This document shows, piece by piece, positions 17,185 to 24,906 of a stretch of 64,000 nt of DNA. The notes under the pieces are model-generated. The model was not told the origin of the DNA. It saw nothing but the letters and a program-made list of their open reading frames with translations, and ran no database searches. The stretch is from the NCBI GenBank assembly GCA_044361365.1, contig JBIKIW010000002.1, forward strand, positions 1-64,000, read 5' to 3'. The translations under genes and the position numbers were made by a program. Positions within the stretch are counted from its first letter, which is position 1. Every line of letters begins with the position of its first letter. Origin of the DNA: JBIKIW01 sp044361365. Its GTDB lineage: Bacteria > Patescibacteriota > JACMRA01.

Positions 17185-17201
17185 TTATACAAAAATAAAA
17201 A
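17185..17201. repeat. Right attachment repeat (candidate att site)
   Basis: This is an exact copy of the 17-bp repeat at 8993-9009. The sequence to its right (from 17202) leads into a plus-strand terminator, as would be expected for the original downstream flank of the tRNA gene. Confidence 0.6.
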
Positions 17202-17225
17202 AATCTTTTCATATTAAATTGTAGC

Positions 17226-17250
17226 GGAGGGTTTATCCCTCCATTTTTTT
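17226..17250 (+). terminator. Orphan terminator, probably the original tRNA-Gln terminator
   Basis: The stem GGAGGG (17226-17231) with CCCTCC (17237-17242) encloses the loop TTTAT and is followed by A and seven T. A T-run exists only in the plus direction, so it does not serve the leftward HEPN gene next to it. No plus-strand gene precedes it unless the element is removed, which would place it about 60 nt after the tRNA. Confidence 0.75.
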
Positions 17251-17270
17251 AGACACCGAATCAGATATTT

Positions 17271-18188
17271 TTAGGATTTTAGTGAATTTAACCAATTTTG
17301 ATGTGAACTTATGTCTTGTTCAAATTTTTCTTTTAAGAATTTTAAATCAATATTGTCTTCGTTATTTTTAGTTAGTAAATCGTCAAAAGCGTAAGTACTT
17401 CCAAACAATAGATAGTAATACTTATCTAAATACTCTCTTACTTTTTCTAACAGCTCTGCGGTGTAAGTATTTATAAATACAAAATAAATGTTTGCCCAAC
17501 GGCTAGTTTTATAAAATTCCTCGTCGTGATGAGCTAAGAACTTGTTTCTGAATGTGTTTAGTGATATACCATTGCCATTATTTTTTACAACTATAAGCCC
17601 ACCTTCTTCGGCTGATTTGGTTATTTTTAGTTCAATTTCTTTAAACAAGGATATTAGCTCACCTCTTTTAATTTTCAAAGCCTCAAACTTATTAACTGGT
17701 AAATTCGCCTCTTTTAATTTTTCAATTCTTATTTTTTCAAGCTCTTCGTTAGTTTTTTGATTATTTAGCTTCAAGATTTCATAAAGAAGTGATCTTATAT
17801 CGTAAATATTTTTTGTGTTTTCGTTGTTCAGATAAAAATCTTCGGCATTTTTCATCAATTCGTTTTTATCAAAAGGTTCTAACATTGGATTTATCAAAGG
17901 CTTGTGGACTTCTCTAAAAATACTACCCTCACTACTAAACAAATTAGTTAATGTAATTACAATTTCTGTTTGAAAAGAAAACATGACTCTACCTAAAAAC
18001 ATGCCATAATTAATTTCTATAAATTTCTGATCTGGCGACTCTTGGATTATTTTTTGGATATTTTTACCCATTTTTAAAATAGTTTTGGCGTGTAAAATAT
18101 TTTCTTGTAGCGTGGCGAGGGTTCTTCGATAAAAATCTATATGTTTTTGCTCTACTGTATTACTTCTTGCAATGATTGTGTCTTGCAT
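17271..18188 (-). CDS. HEPN-motif protein (AbiU2-like), putative defence RNase
   Basis: This 305-residue, mostly helical protein has FRNKFLAHHD near residues 211-220, the RN(X4)H motif of HEPN ribonucleases and of AbiU2-like abortive-infection proteins. Its N-terminal half has helices suited to a HEPN four-helix bundle. There is no nucleotidyltransferase antitoxin gene beside it. It lies just outside the right attachment repeat of the element, 37 nt before mraY's stop and in the same direction, so it may be an older cargo gene. HEPN proteins cleave RNA in toxin or defence systems; activity here is inferred from the motif alone. Confidence 0.6.
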   Translation of the reverse strand: MQDTIIARSNTVEQKHIDFYRRTLATLQENILHAKTILKMGKNIQKIIQESPDQKFIEINYGMFLGRVMFSFQTEIVITLTNLFSSEGSIFREVHKPLINPMLEPFDKNELMKNAEDFYLNNENTKNIYDIRSLLYEILKLNNQKTNEELEKIRIEKLKEANLPVNKFEALKIKRGELISLFKEIELKITKSAEEGGLIVVKNNGNGISLNTFRNKFLAHHDEEFYKTSRWANIYFVFINTYTAELLEKVREYLDKYYYLLFGSTYAFDDLLTKNNEDNIDLKFLKEKFEQDISSHQNWLNSLKS

Positions 18189-18225
18189 AAATCAAATTAG
18201 TGCTTGCTTTATTAACACCTTCCAC

Positions 18226-19344
18226 CTACCTAAAAATCAACCCAATTGCGAGTCCCAAAGCTGAGGTCATAATCGAGATTAGCCAGTATCTCATGGTCAC
18301 CTGATTTCTTTCCCAGCCAATGGCCTCTAGGTGGTGGTGAAGAGGAGCTGCCAAAAACACCTTTCGCTTAAAAACCTTCTTTGAAAAAACCTGAATCACC
18401 GCTGAAAAAGACGTTAAAAACAATATAAATCCGGCAATTGGTAAAATATAAATATAGTTTATCAAAATTGCCACTACCCCCACAATCAGCAGACCTCCAA
18501 CCGTCCCCGTATCTCCCATAAAAAACTTGGCAGGTGGAATATTGTACCACAAAAAAGCCATTGTGCTTCCAGCCAAAACCATCAAAAGTGCAGTTACATC
18601 AAAATATCCTCTTGCAAAAGCAAGCCCCGCAAAACACAAATAAACCGGCACAAAAACTCCTCCAGCAAGTCCATCAAAACCATCAATAATCCCGGTTGAC
18701 CAAGTAAACACAAGTACAATCAAAGTGATTGGAATAATTAGCCAAGCTAGATTCATCCCTGCAAGTCCTGGCAAATTTAAGAGGTCAAGCTTGAATCCAA
18801 AAACCGAAATCATGTTGATTTGCAACCTAAAGTAAAACCACAAACTGATTAAGAAACTAAACCCTGCTACCATCAAAAGCCTTTGATTTAAATGAAGTCC
18901 ACCACCTTTTCCTTTATAATTACCCTCTTCAGGCATGGTGGCTAAAGAATCGTCTATTAAACCTAACATTGAACCAAAAAACAGCGTTCCAAGAGGAATA
19001 AAGGTTTCCTGCCTAGAAACAAAATTTAGAAACTGTGTTAGAGGGGTGCCGTGTATTTTAAGCACCAGCCAAAAAAAAGCCGCTATGGCTAAAGTTGTTC
19101 CCCAAATTAAAATTCCTCCTCCTCTGGGGACTAATCTTTTTTTTTCGTTTTCTTCATAAAATTTAGCCGTGACGACTAGGTTTTCTCCACTTGTAGAAAT
19201 ACTTCGAGAGTGTTTTTTCCAAAACTTCAAATCATATAAAATCTCTATCAAAGACGGACCCCACCACAAAGCTAAAAAGAAAGAAAGGGCGGTGTAGGTT
19301 AAAATTTTAGCAGCTTCCAAATAAGCTAAAGATACTGAAGACAC
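18226..19344 (-). CDS. mraY: Phospho-N-acetylmuramoyl-pentapeptide-transferase (MraY)
   Basis: This 372-residue multi-pass enzyme transfers phospho-MurNAc-pentapeptide to undecaprenyl phosphate, making lipid I at the inner face of the membrane. Family motifs are clear: LIDD near residue 125, GIIDGFDGLAGG near 215, FMGDTGTVGG near 275 and APLHHHLE near 335. About ten hydrophobic segments are present. The start is a GTG at 19344. Together with the lipid II amidation subunit at 44703-45491 it indicates a peptidoglycan wall. Confidence 0.95.
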   Translation of the reverse strand: MSSVSLAYLEAAKILTYTALSFFLALWWGPSLIEILYDLKFWKKHSRSISTSGENLVVTAKFYEENEKKRLVPRGGGILIWGTTLAIAAFFWLVLKIHGTPLTQFLNFVSRQETFIPLGTLFFGSMLGLIDDSLATMPEEGNYKGKGGGLHLNQRLLMVAGFSFLISLWFYFRLQINMISVFGFKLDLLNLPGLAGMNLAWLIIPITLIVLVFTWSTGIIDGFDGLAGGVFVPVYLCFAGLAFARGYFDVTALLMVLAGSTMAFLWYNIPPAKFFMGDTGTVGGLLIVGVVAILINYIYILPIAGFILFLTSFSAVIQVFSKKVFKRKVFLAAPLHHHLEAIGWERNQVTMRYWLISIMTSALGLAIGLIFR

Positions 19345-19350
19345 AAAAAA

Positions 19351-19518
19351 CTAGTTTAAAAAATCTCTAAGACTTGCGAGATTAGTTTTAAGAAGTTGAT
19401 TCAAAAATGATAAGCTAATCACCACTATCAAAATAATCATGATTGACAAAATTACCGCCAAAATGTTTTTTAAATTATCAGGTAGTTTTTGAAGTCTTTC
19501 AAACATACTTTTAAACAT
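19351..19518 (-). CDS. Small single-pass membrane protein
   Basis: This small protein is about 55 residues from ATG 19518; an upstream start at 19566 would overlap the divergent alaS-like gene. An amphipathic start (MFKSMFERLQKLPDNLKN) leads into one strong membrane helix and a short tail. It lies 6 nt before mraY in the same direction, so it is probably co-transcribed. Function unknown. Confidence 0.5.
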   Translation of the reverse strand: MFKSMFERLQKLPDNLKNILAVILSIMIILIVVISLSFLNQLLKTNLASLRDFLN

Positions 19519-19555
19519 TCTAATCAAGCAGTTATCACCTATTTTTGTCAACAAT

Positions 19556-20470
19556 ATGAACTCCAAAGAACTCAGGGAAAAATTTTTAGAATTTTATCGC
19601 CAAAAACAACACGCAATCATTCCCTCTAGTAGCATAATCCCGAAAGAAGATCCTACTCTATTATTCGTAAATTCTGGAATGTATCCTATGGTGCCATATT
19701 TACTTGGGCAAGAACATCCAGATGGAAAAAGAATTGCTGACAGCCAAATTTGTATCCGTACAATCGATATTGATGAAGTTGGTGACAATCGGCATCTAAG
19801 TATGTTTGAAATGCTTGGGAGTTGGAGCTTAGGTGACTATTTTAAAATCGAAACGATAGCTTGGGGAATGGAATTTTTAACATCACCAAAATGGCTAGGA
19901 TTGGATCCAAATCGACTTTTTGTAACAGTATATCGTGGAAAAGGGGATGTCCCAGAAGATAATATTGCTATTGAGGAATGGAAAAAGGCTTTTGCAACAG
20001 TAGGTATAGAAGCTGATGTCGCTGATGGTCATATTTTAGATAAAAGTAAACTGCATTCAGGTGAAAAATTTATATCCAAAATTACAAAATTACCAGGCTC
20101 AGAAAACTGGTGGGGGCTGCCATATCGCGGACCTTGTGGACCAGATACCGAGATTTTTTATTTACTTCAAAATAATCCTGTTGATTTCCAAGAAACAGTT
20201 TTGCCAAATTTGAACCAAGATGAAATTGCAGACTTTATTGAAAATCAAATTGTAGAAATTTGGAATCATGTATTTATGGAATATGTCGGTGAATGGGGTG
20301 ATGGGAAAGAGCCTATTAATTTGGAGACTCTAGCCAAGAAAAACATTGATACTGGATCTGGTTTTGAAAGGCTTTTGATGGTTATTAACGGTCTGGACAC
20401 TGTACATGAAACTGACACCTTAAAGCCAATTGCCGAGGTTGCTAGAAAATGGAGCCAGACTAAAATTTAG
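19556..20470 (+). CDS. Alanyl-tRNA synthetase catalytic core only (truncated)
   Basis: This 304-residue protein matches the N-terminal aminoacylation domain of AlaRS: ELREKFLEFY...H start, motif 1 region, NSGMYPM, motif 2 around HLSMFEMLGSWSLGDYFK, and motif 3-like DTGSGFERL near 275. A full AlaRS is about 850-880 residues. The tRNA-recognition helices are mostly missing, and the editing and C-Ala domains are absent. The gene ends with a clean stop, and the next gene begins 60 nt later with no trace of the missing part. It could be a relic, a half of a split enzyme, or an amino-acid-activating paralogue. Confidence 0.85.
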   Translation: MNSKELREKFLEFYRQKQHAIIPSSSIIPKEDPTLLFVNSGMYPMVPYLLGQEHPDGKRIADSQICIRTIDIDEVGDNRHLSMFEMLGSWSLGDYFKIETIAWGMEFLTSPKWLGLDPNRLFVTVYRGKGDVPEDNIAIEEWKKAFATVGIEADVADGHILDKSKLHSGEKFISKITKLPGSENWWGLPYRGPCGPDTEIFYLLQNNPVDFQETVLPNLNQDEIADFIENQIVEIWNHVFMEYVGEWGDGKEPINLETLAKKNIDTGSGFERLLMVINGLDTVHETDTLKPIAEVARKWSQTKI

Positions 20471-20533
20471 CCCTAAACACCTTGACAGAAAAAAGCATGT
20501 TTAAATTTGTTGTTTATACCTAAATTAATAAAA

Positions 20534-21025
20534 ATGAATACACCCTCACAAATAAAATTACAAGTCGGAGAAATTGCACCAAACTTTTCAGCTGTTTCAC
20601 AAAATCCAGACAGATCAACAGAAAATATCGAATTAAACAAAATTTTAGAATCAGGTAAAAAAGTACTTTTGGTGTTCTACCCTGGTGATGATACTCCAGG
20701 TTGCACCGCTCAATTATGTGGGATTAGAGATGTTTATAAAGAATATGAAGACCTGGGAGTTGTAGTTTTAGGAGTTAATCATGCTGGAGAAGAATCACAT
20801 TTAAAATTTATTAAAAAATACGAATTTCCCTTCCCAATAGTTGTAGATCAAGACAAATCAATTAGAGCTAAATATGGAGCTGAAAAGTTGTTTTTTAAGA
20901 ATATAACAACCAAAAGGTCGGTGTTTTTAATTGACACAAATAAAAAGATTTTATTTATCAAATGGGGTCAACAAGATAACGAAGAAATTTTAAACATGCT
21001 AAAAACTAATAATTTTACTAAATAA
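20534..21025 (+). CDS. Peroxiredoxin, BCP/PrxQ type
   Basis: This protein is 163 residues from ATG 20534; a start nine codons earlier is possible but adds only a poorly matching stretch. The thioredoxin-fold enzyme reduces hydroperoxides. The active-site segment YPGDDTPGCTAQLC has the peroxidatic Cys in PGCT and a second Cys five residues later, the pattern of atypical 2-Cys PrxQ proteins. The end KRSVFLIDTNKKI is also typical. It is followed 12 nt later by an Hsp20 gene, suggesting a stress operon. Confidence 0.92.
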   Translation: MNTPSQIKLQVGEIAPNFSAVSQNPDRSTENIELNKILESGKKVLLVFYPGDDTPGCTAQLCGIRDVYKEYEDLGVVVLGVNHAGEESHLKFIKKYEFPFPIVVDQDKSIRAKYGAEKLFFKNITTKRSVFLIDTNKKILFIKWGQQDNEEILNMLKTNNFTK

Positions 21026-21037
21026 TCATAAATTTAT

Positions 21038-21475
21038 ATGCCACAAATATCCGCTCAAGATACACAACAAAACACCCAACAAACTCCTGCAACAACTTCA
21101 GCAGATCCTTCTCAAAGTTTAAGCTGGAGACCTGAAGAAGTACCTCAATTAACAGTTGATGTTTACAGGCAAGGTGAGGTTATTTTTGTAGTTTCTACTG
21201 TAGCAGGTGTCAATCCTAAAGATTTGGATATTTCTATTGAAAATAGCGTTCTTTCGATCAAAGGAGTAAGAAGAAAACCTTACACTGAAGATACTTCTAC
21301 AATGCTTTTGGAAGAGTGTTTTTGGGGTGAATTTTACCGTGAATTAACTATTAATGAAAACATCGATGTTGATTCTATTAAAGCTACCATAAATCAAGGT
21401 GTTTTGATTGTTGAAGTTCCACTTTTACAAATTACTCCTCATAGAAAAATTGAGGTTGATTTCAAGGGTTACTAA
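21038..21475 (+). CDS. Hsp20 / alpha-crystallin family small heat-shock protein
   Basis: This 145-residue protein has a Gln/Thr-rich N-terminal arm of about 35 residues. An alpha-crystallin domain follows (LTVDVYRQGEVIFVVSTVAGV, DLDISIENSVLSIKG, then FYRELTINENIDVDSIKATINQGVLIVEVP). The GVL-I-V motif that closes the domain is intact. Such proteins form oligomers that hold unfolding proteins. It sits 12 nt after the peroxiredoxin gene in the same direction. Confidence 0.9.
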   Translation: MPQISAQDTQQNTQQTPATTSADPSQSLSWRPEEVPQLTVDVYRQGEVIFVVSTVAGVNPKDLDISIENSVLSIKGVRRKPYTEDTSTMLLEECFWGEFYRELTINENIDVDSIKATINQGVLIVEVPLLQITPHRKIEVDFKGY

Positions 21476-21674
21476 AAAACTTGGAGCATTGGTTAATATA
21501 AACAAATTCTGAATTAAGTTATACGGTTGAATATCAAAATTTGATCTAAATAGCCTTTTGAGTTTGAGTATATCGTGATATTTACAGTATTAATAAGATT
21601 AATTTTGATTAAGAGTATAAACTTTTGCTTGATTGGTAAAATACAATTAATTAATTCTAAAAAGAGACTTTGCC

Positions 21675-22637
21675 GTGCCTACAAATTTAAAGTTAACCCG
21701 AGCTAAAATAGACCAAACTCAAAAAGATTTGTTGGAAGAATTGATCAGTAAAAAGCTTTATATTCGAAACAGCTTCGACCAAAATCAGTCTGAAATAAGT
21801 TCTTTACTTGAGCAGGGTCAACAAAATGCTTTGGTTTATTTGCAAAGAAATAGGCTAGGTCAAAGTCTAAATTTGTTTGAAGAAAACAACCTATTTACAA
21901 CTATTGTAGAATTACAAAAAAGACTTGGTCTGCAAAAAGTACCCCGTAAGATTGAATGTTATGATATTTCTCATTTGTCTGGAAAATTCGTTTATGGCTC
22001 GATGGTTACTTTTATAGATGGAAAGCCTGCAAAAAAGTTTTATAAGCTATTTAAATGTAAGGATCAAAACAATGATTTTGAAAATCATAAAGAAGTTCTA
22101 AAAAGGCGATTTGAAAGAGTTTTAGGGGAAGCTGAAAATACTGTTGAAAAAATTAATTTAAAAAAAACAGGCTGGGAACTGCCAGATTTGATAATAGTTG
22201 ATGGAGGAAAAGGTCAGCTTTCAGCAGATTTAGAAATTGTAGAAAATTATCAAAAAATATTTAAGGAAAAAAACTTGAGCTTTGCGGTAGAATTATGTGC
22301 TTTGGCAAAAAGAGAAGAAGAAGTATTCTTACCTTACAGATCAAATTCAATTATTTTAGAAAATCAAACCAAATTTTTAGTACAAAGAATTCGTGATGAG
22401 GCTCACCGTTTTGCTATCACAAATAATAGAAATAGTAGGTTAAAAACTGCAGCCAAAAGCCAATTAGATGATGTAGCTGGGATTGGTCCCAAAACCAAAC
22501 AAAAGCTCTTAGAAGTATTTGGATCGGTACAAAACCTAACTGATAATTTATTTAACAATTCAGAATTAGTATATGAAGTTGTAGGTAAATCTGCTACAAC
22601 TAAGCTTAAAAAACATTTTGGGGTGATTAATTCTTGA
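21675..22637 (+). CDS. UvrC-like protein without the GIY-YIG nuclease domain
   Basis: This protein is 320 residues from a GTG start. It matches only the second half of UvrC: the RNase H-like nuclease (IECYDISHLSGK near residue 95, LIIVDGGKGQL near 175, RDEAHRFAITNNR near 242) and a helix-hairpin-helix pair (VAGIGPKTKQKLLEVFG). The catalytic Asp and His positions are kept. The GIY-YIG domain and the UvrB-binding UVR motif are missing, and nothing like them appears in the 200 nt upstream. It could make only the 5' incision of excision repair, or act with a separate N-terminal partner. Confidence 0.88.
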   Translation: MPTNLKLTRAKIDQTQKDLLEELISKKLYIRNSFDQNQSEISSLLEQGQQNALVYLQRNRLGQSLNLFEENNLFTTIVELQKRLGLQKVPRKIECYDISHLSGKFVYGSMVTFIDGKPAKKFYKLFKCKDQNNDFENHKEVLKRRFERVLGEAENTVEKINLKKTGWELPDLIIVDGGKGQLSADLEIVENYQKIFKEKNLSFAVELCALAKREEEVFLPYRSNSIILENQTKFLVQRIRDEAHRFAITNNRNSRLKTAAKSQLDDVAGIGPKTKQKLLEVFGSVQNLTDNLFNNSELVYEVVGKSATTKLKKHFGVINS

Positions 22638-22836
22638 TCAACCACTTGTGTTCACCTAAATCAACCACCATTTTGTGACGTCGTCGGTTAAATAAAATAA
22701 ACAAAAGTAAAGATAAAGGAACGCTAATCAAAAATAAAACATACAATTCTCCAACCGTCTTGTAGAAATATCGAGGATCGTAGAAACGAACATATCTATC
22801 GTAAAAACTCGTAAAAAAATTTAAAAACTCGTTCAT
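22627..22836 (-). CDS. Small membrane protein
   Basis: This 69-residue protein has aromatic-rich N-terminal residues (FLNFFTSFYDRYVRFYDPRY), one membrane helix around residues 30-50, then RRRHK and a short cytoplasmic tail. Its end overlaps the end of the UvrC-like gene by 11 nt on the opposite strand. Unknown function. Confidence 0.5.
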   Translation of the reverse strand: MNEFLNFFTSFYDRYVRFYDPRYFYKTVGELYVLFLISVPLSLLLFILFNRRRHKMVVDLGEHKWLIKN

Positions 22837-22978
22837 TTAATAATTATAGCAAACTAATCAGAGAAAGACAATAACCTGAATAAGCACTGTCTCTAGGTAT
22901 TTTAGAGACTTGGTTGAACTCTAAAAAGTTTAATATAACCTTCTTGAAAAAGTTTTTTTATAAATTAAAATAAGACAT

Positions 22979-23116
22979 ACTCAAACCTAAATTAAAATAC
23001 ACAAAGAAAATACTACAACTGTTTGAATGGAGTGAGTTTTGTAGGCTTTGAGTGTGTGTTTTGGTGCGGGTTTGAGTGTACCTTAAAATCAACTGCAATC
23101 AAAGCCTATTTAAGGT
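22979..23116. other. Gene-free gap with three interleaved long inverted repeats
   Basis: The gap 22837-23292 has no gene. Three perfect pairings cross each other: ACTCAAACC (22979-22987) with GGTTTGAGT (23069-23077), TAGGCTTTGA (23042-23051) with TCAAAGCCTA (23099-23108), and ACCTTAAA (23080-23087) with TTTAAGGT (23109-23116). The nesting is pseudoknot-like. It could be a structured RNA or the remains of a small mobile element. Confidence 0.4.
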
Positions 23117-23184
23117 CTTTTAAAAATATACCCATTTCACTAAACACCAACCTAACTTCAAATTGAAACTAAACTCGAAACTCC

Positions 23185-23223
23185 CCTTTTGAAAGGGGTG
23201 GCAGGCAAAGCCTGACGGGGTAT
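23185..23223. repeat. Palindromic REP-like repeat
   Basis: The sequence holds two hairpins in tandem, CCCCTTTTGAAAGGGG and a CAGGCAAAGCCTG stem, followed by ACGGGGTA. It resembles short palindromic intergenic repeats common in many bacteria. It is the only such copy I noticed in the window. Confidence 0.45.
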
Positions 23224-23292
23224 GTTTGTGGTAGTAATTAGCGAAACCGGTATAAGACTTTAGTTCTTAATTACTGCAATTACTCCCAAAAT

Positions 23293-23700
23293 TTACTGTT
23301 GACCTCCGTTGGCAGCTTGCAACATGGACATCAAATCTCCTAAACTTCCAGTTTCTTGAATTTTTTTAACAATCTCACCTTGAACTTTGGAAATAGCATT
23401 ATCTACAGCTTCAATGATTGGATTAGATAAGAATTTCTGACCTTTTTGGTTGTTTTCTTGTTCTTTTTCAAGATCATTTTGAGGTGTAAAGAAATTTTCG
23501 TAAATGAATTTGATGATACTAGGATCAATCTGAATATCTACAATTTTTTGCTCTCCTGTAATTATTACAGTTACTTTTCCATTTTTACTGGTTCCTGTAA
23601 CTCTGATTTCTTGTAAAATTTTTTGTAATTTGGCTTGTTGTTGGCGAACTTTGTTAGCGTTAGAGATTAAACTTCCTGCGTTTTTAATACCTTGAAACAT
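23293..23700 (-). CDS. YbaB/EbfC family nucleoid-associated protein
   Basis: This 135-residue protein has an N-terminal helix (NANKVRQQQAKLQKILQEI) and then the beta hairpin GTSKNGKVTVIITGEQKIVDIQID that define YbaB/EbfC. The C-terminal helix AVDNAISKVQGEIVKKIQE completes the fold. An extra Gln/Asn/Lys-rich stretch of about 20 residues (PQNDLEKEQENNQKGQ) is inserted before that helix, which makes it longer than the usual 105 residues. YbaB forms dimers that bind DNA. Its start overlaps the end of the secreted-protein gene upstream by 17 nt. Confidence 0.88.
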   Translation of the reverse strand: MFQGIKNAGSLISNANKVRQQQAKLQKILQEIRVTGTSKNGKVTVIITGEQKIVDIQIDPSIIKFIYENFFTPQNDLEKEQENNQKGQKFLSNPIIEAVDNAISKVQGEIVKKIQETGSLGDLMSMLQAANGGQQ

Positions 23701-24853
23701 ATAAAGATTGAGTTTTAAAATTAAATTTAAGTAATTTTTTTGTGAGACTAAAAACCAATCCTGTCAAAGTTAAGAGATTCAAAAATAGGATTTCTTCGTT
23801 ACTACTACTGGTAAAAACATTCTGATATTGAGATTTTAACAGAGTCGAATTATTTTGTTGGATTGAACTTAGGTTTAAAAGGCTAGTTTTGGATGAAAAA
23901 TTGGTCTCTATTTTAATTTGAGGGGTTTGAATGGCTTGTGGTATTGATTGTATTGATTTTGAAATACTTGGAGTAGATAATTCTTGTTTTACAATAGAGG
24001 AAGTATTTGATATAGGTAAAACTTCTTGAGTAGTAGTTTGTTTAATAGTTGGGGAGTTTTCAATTTGAAGGTTTGTAGTTGGAGCAGTATTGATTTGATT
24101 TACTGGTTGAACTTGATCTATATTTGAAATGTTTTCTTTGAGTAGGGTGTTTTCGGGTGAAGCTGTTTCAGGATTTTCTATTTTCTCAACAGGTTTAGTT
24201 TTGGGGCAGTTAGTATCCAAAAATCCAGGTGTACCAAAGTTTTCTGTCTGACCATCAAAAAGCTCAGTTGATTTTTGCCAGATACTGTCTTTTTGGCATT
24301 TAAAAAAAGACCTTCCTCGAGTGTTTAGATAGTCTGAGTCTAAAACTGAAGGGTGAATATTTATTTGATCAACCGTTTCTCCATTTTTTTTGAGAATGGC
24401 GGTTATATTGTGATTTGATTCTTGTTTGCCTGACTCTGAGCTTAAATAGAGCAAGTTGTAGCTAGTTACATCCTTGATTGGTAAAACAGAAGCAAAATTT
24501 TGTTGAGTAAAAGCCATCACTAAGGCCGTTTCAGCCTTAACAGAAAACCCTTCTAGGGCAGTCGTTTTACCACCTCGAAATTCCACGCTCCAACCAGATA
24601 AGTTGATATCCTCTTTGGTAGGGTTGTAGATTTCTATCCACTGATCCTTACCACACCAGTTAGTATTTTTTTCATATAGATTAAGTTTATCGGCTTGAAT
24701 ACAACGACTTGAGCTTAGACTACCTCTAAAATTAATTTCGGATATAAATAGATTATTCTCAACAGCAAGAACGGGTAAACCATTAAGGTAGAAAATCCCT
24801 AAAATTAGGATAAACAAAAAATTATAAAGATTTTTTACAGTCTTGTAAGGCAC
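23684..24853 (-). CDS. Secreted lamin-tail-domain protein with C-terminal membrane anchor
   Basis: This 389-residue protein has a signal peptide (hydrophobic residues 10-28, cleavage near PVLAVE). A lamin-tail (LTD) domain follows with LFISEINFRG near residue 35, WIEIYNPTKEDINLSGWSVEF near 70 and a later FFKCQ..S-IWQKS-type segment. Then come about 150 residues rich in Ser, Thr, Gln and Pro, and a C-terminal hydrophobic segment with basic tail (residues 355-375). The likely role is a cell-surface or adhesive protein anchored in the membrane. It overlaps ybaB by 17 nt. Confidence 0.75.
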   Translation of the reverse strand: MPYKTVKNLYNFLFILILGIFYLNGLPVLAVENNLFISEINFRGSLSSSRCIQADKLNLYEKNTNWCGKDQWIEIYNPTKEDINLSGWSVEFRGGKTTALEGFSVKAETALVMAFTQQNFASVLPIKDVTSYNLLYLSSESGKQESNHNITAILKKNGETVDQINIHPSVLDSDYLNTRGRSFFKCQKDSIWQKSTELFDGQTENFGTPGFLDTNCPKTKPVEKIENPETASPENTLLKENISNIDQVQPVNQINTAPTTNLQIENSPTIKQTTTQEVLPISNTSSIVKQELSTPSISKSIQSIPQAIQTPQIKIETNFSSKTSLLNLSSIQQNNSTLLKSQYQNVFTSSSNEEILFLNLLTLTGLVFSLTKKLLKFNFKTQSLYVSRY

Positions 24854-24906
24854 TAAAGTTTTTTAAATACAATCTTTTAAAGATGTCAAAAAAACAAAAA
24901 GTAAAG

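Larger units (their letters stand above)
8993..17201. mobile_element. Integrated element beside tRNA-Gln, with serine recombinase, Rep-like protein and R-M system
   Basis: The segment is bounded by identical 17-bp repeats (8993-9009 and 17185-17201). All its genes point left in one closely spaced series: an unknown coiled-coil protein, a small protein, a SpoVG-like protein, a Rep-like protein, an HTH, an m5C methyltransferase, a nuclease, a second m5C methyltransferase and a large serine recombinase. The upstream end holds about 300 nt of structured non-coding DNA. The terminator beyond the right repeat (17226-17250) points away from the element and would fit the tRNA if the insert were removed. 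I infer an excisable plasmid-like or phage-like element that carries restriction-modification as cargo. Confidence 0.75.

Noticed and set aside
21480..21674. Missing N-terminal UvrC domain hidden upstream in another frame
   Set aside because: The stretch is AT-rich with many stops in all frames and shows no GIY-YIG motif.
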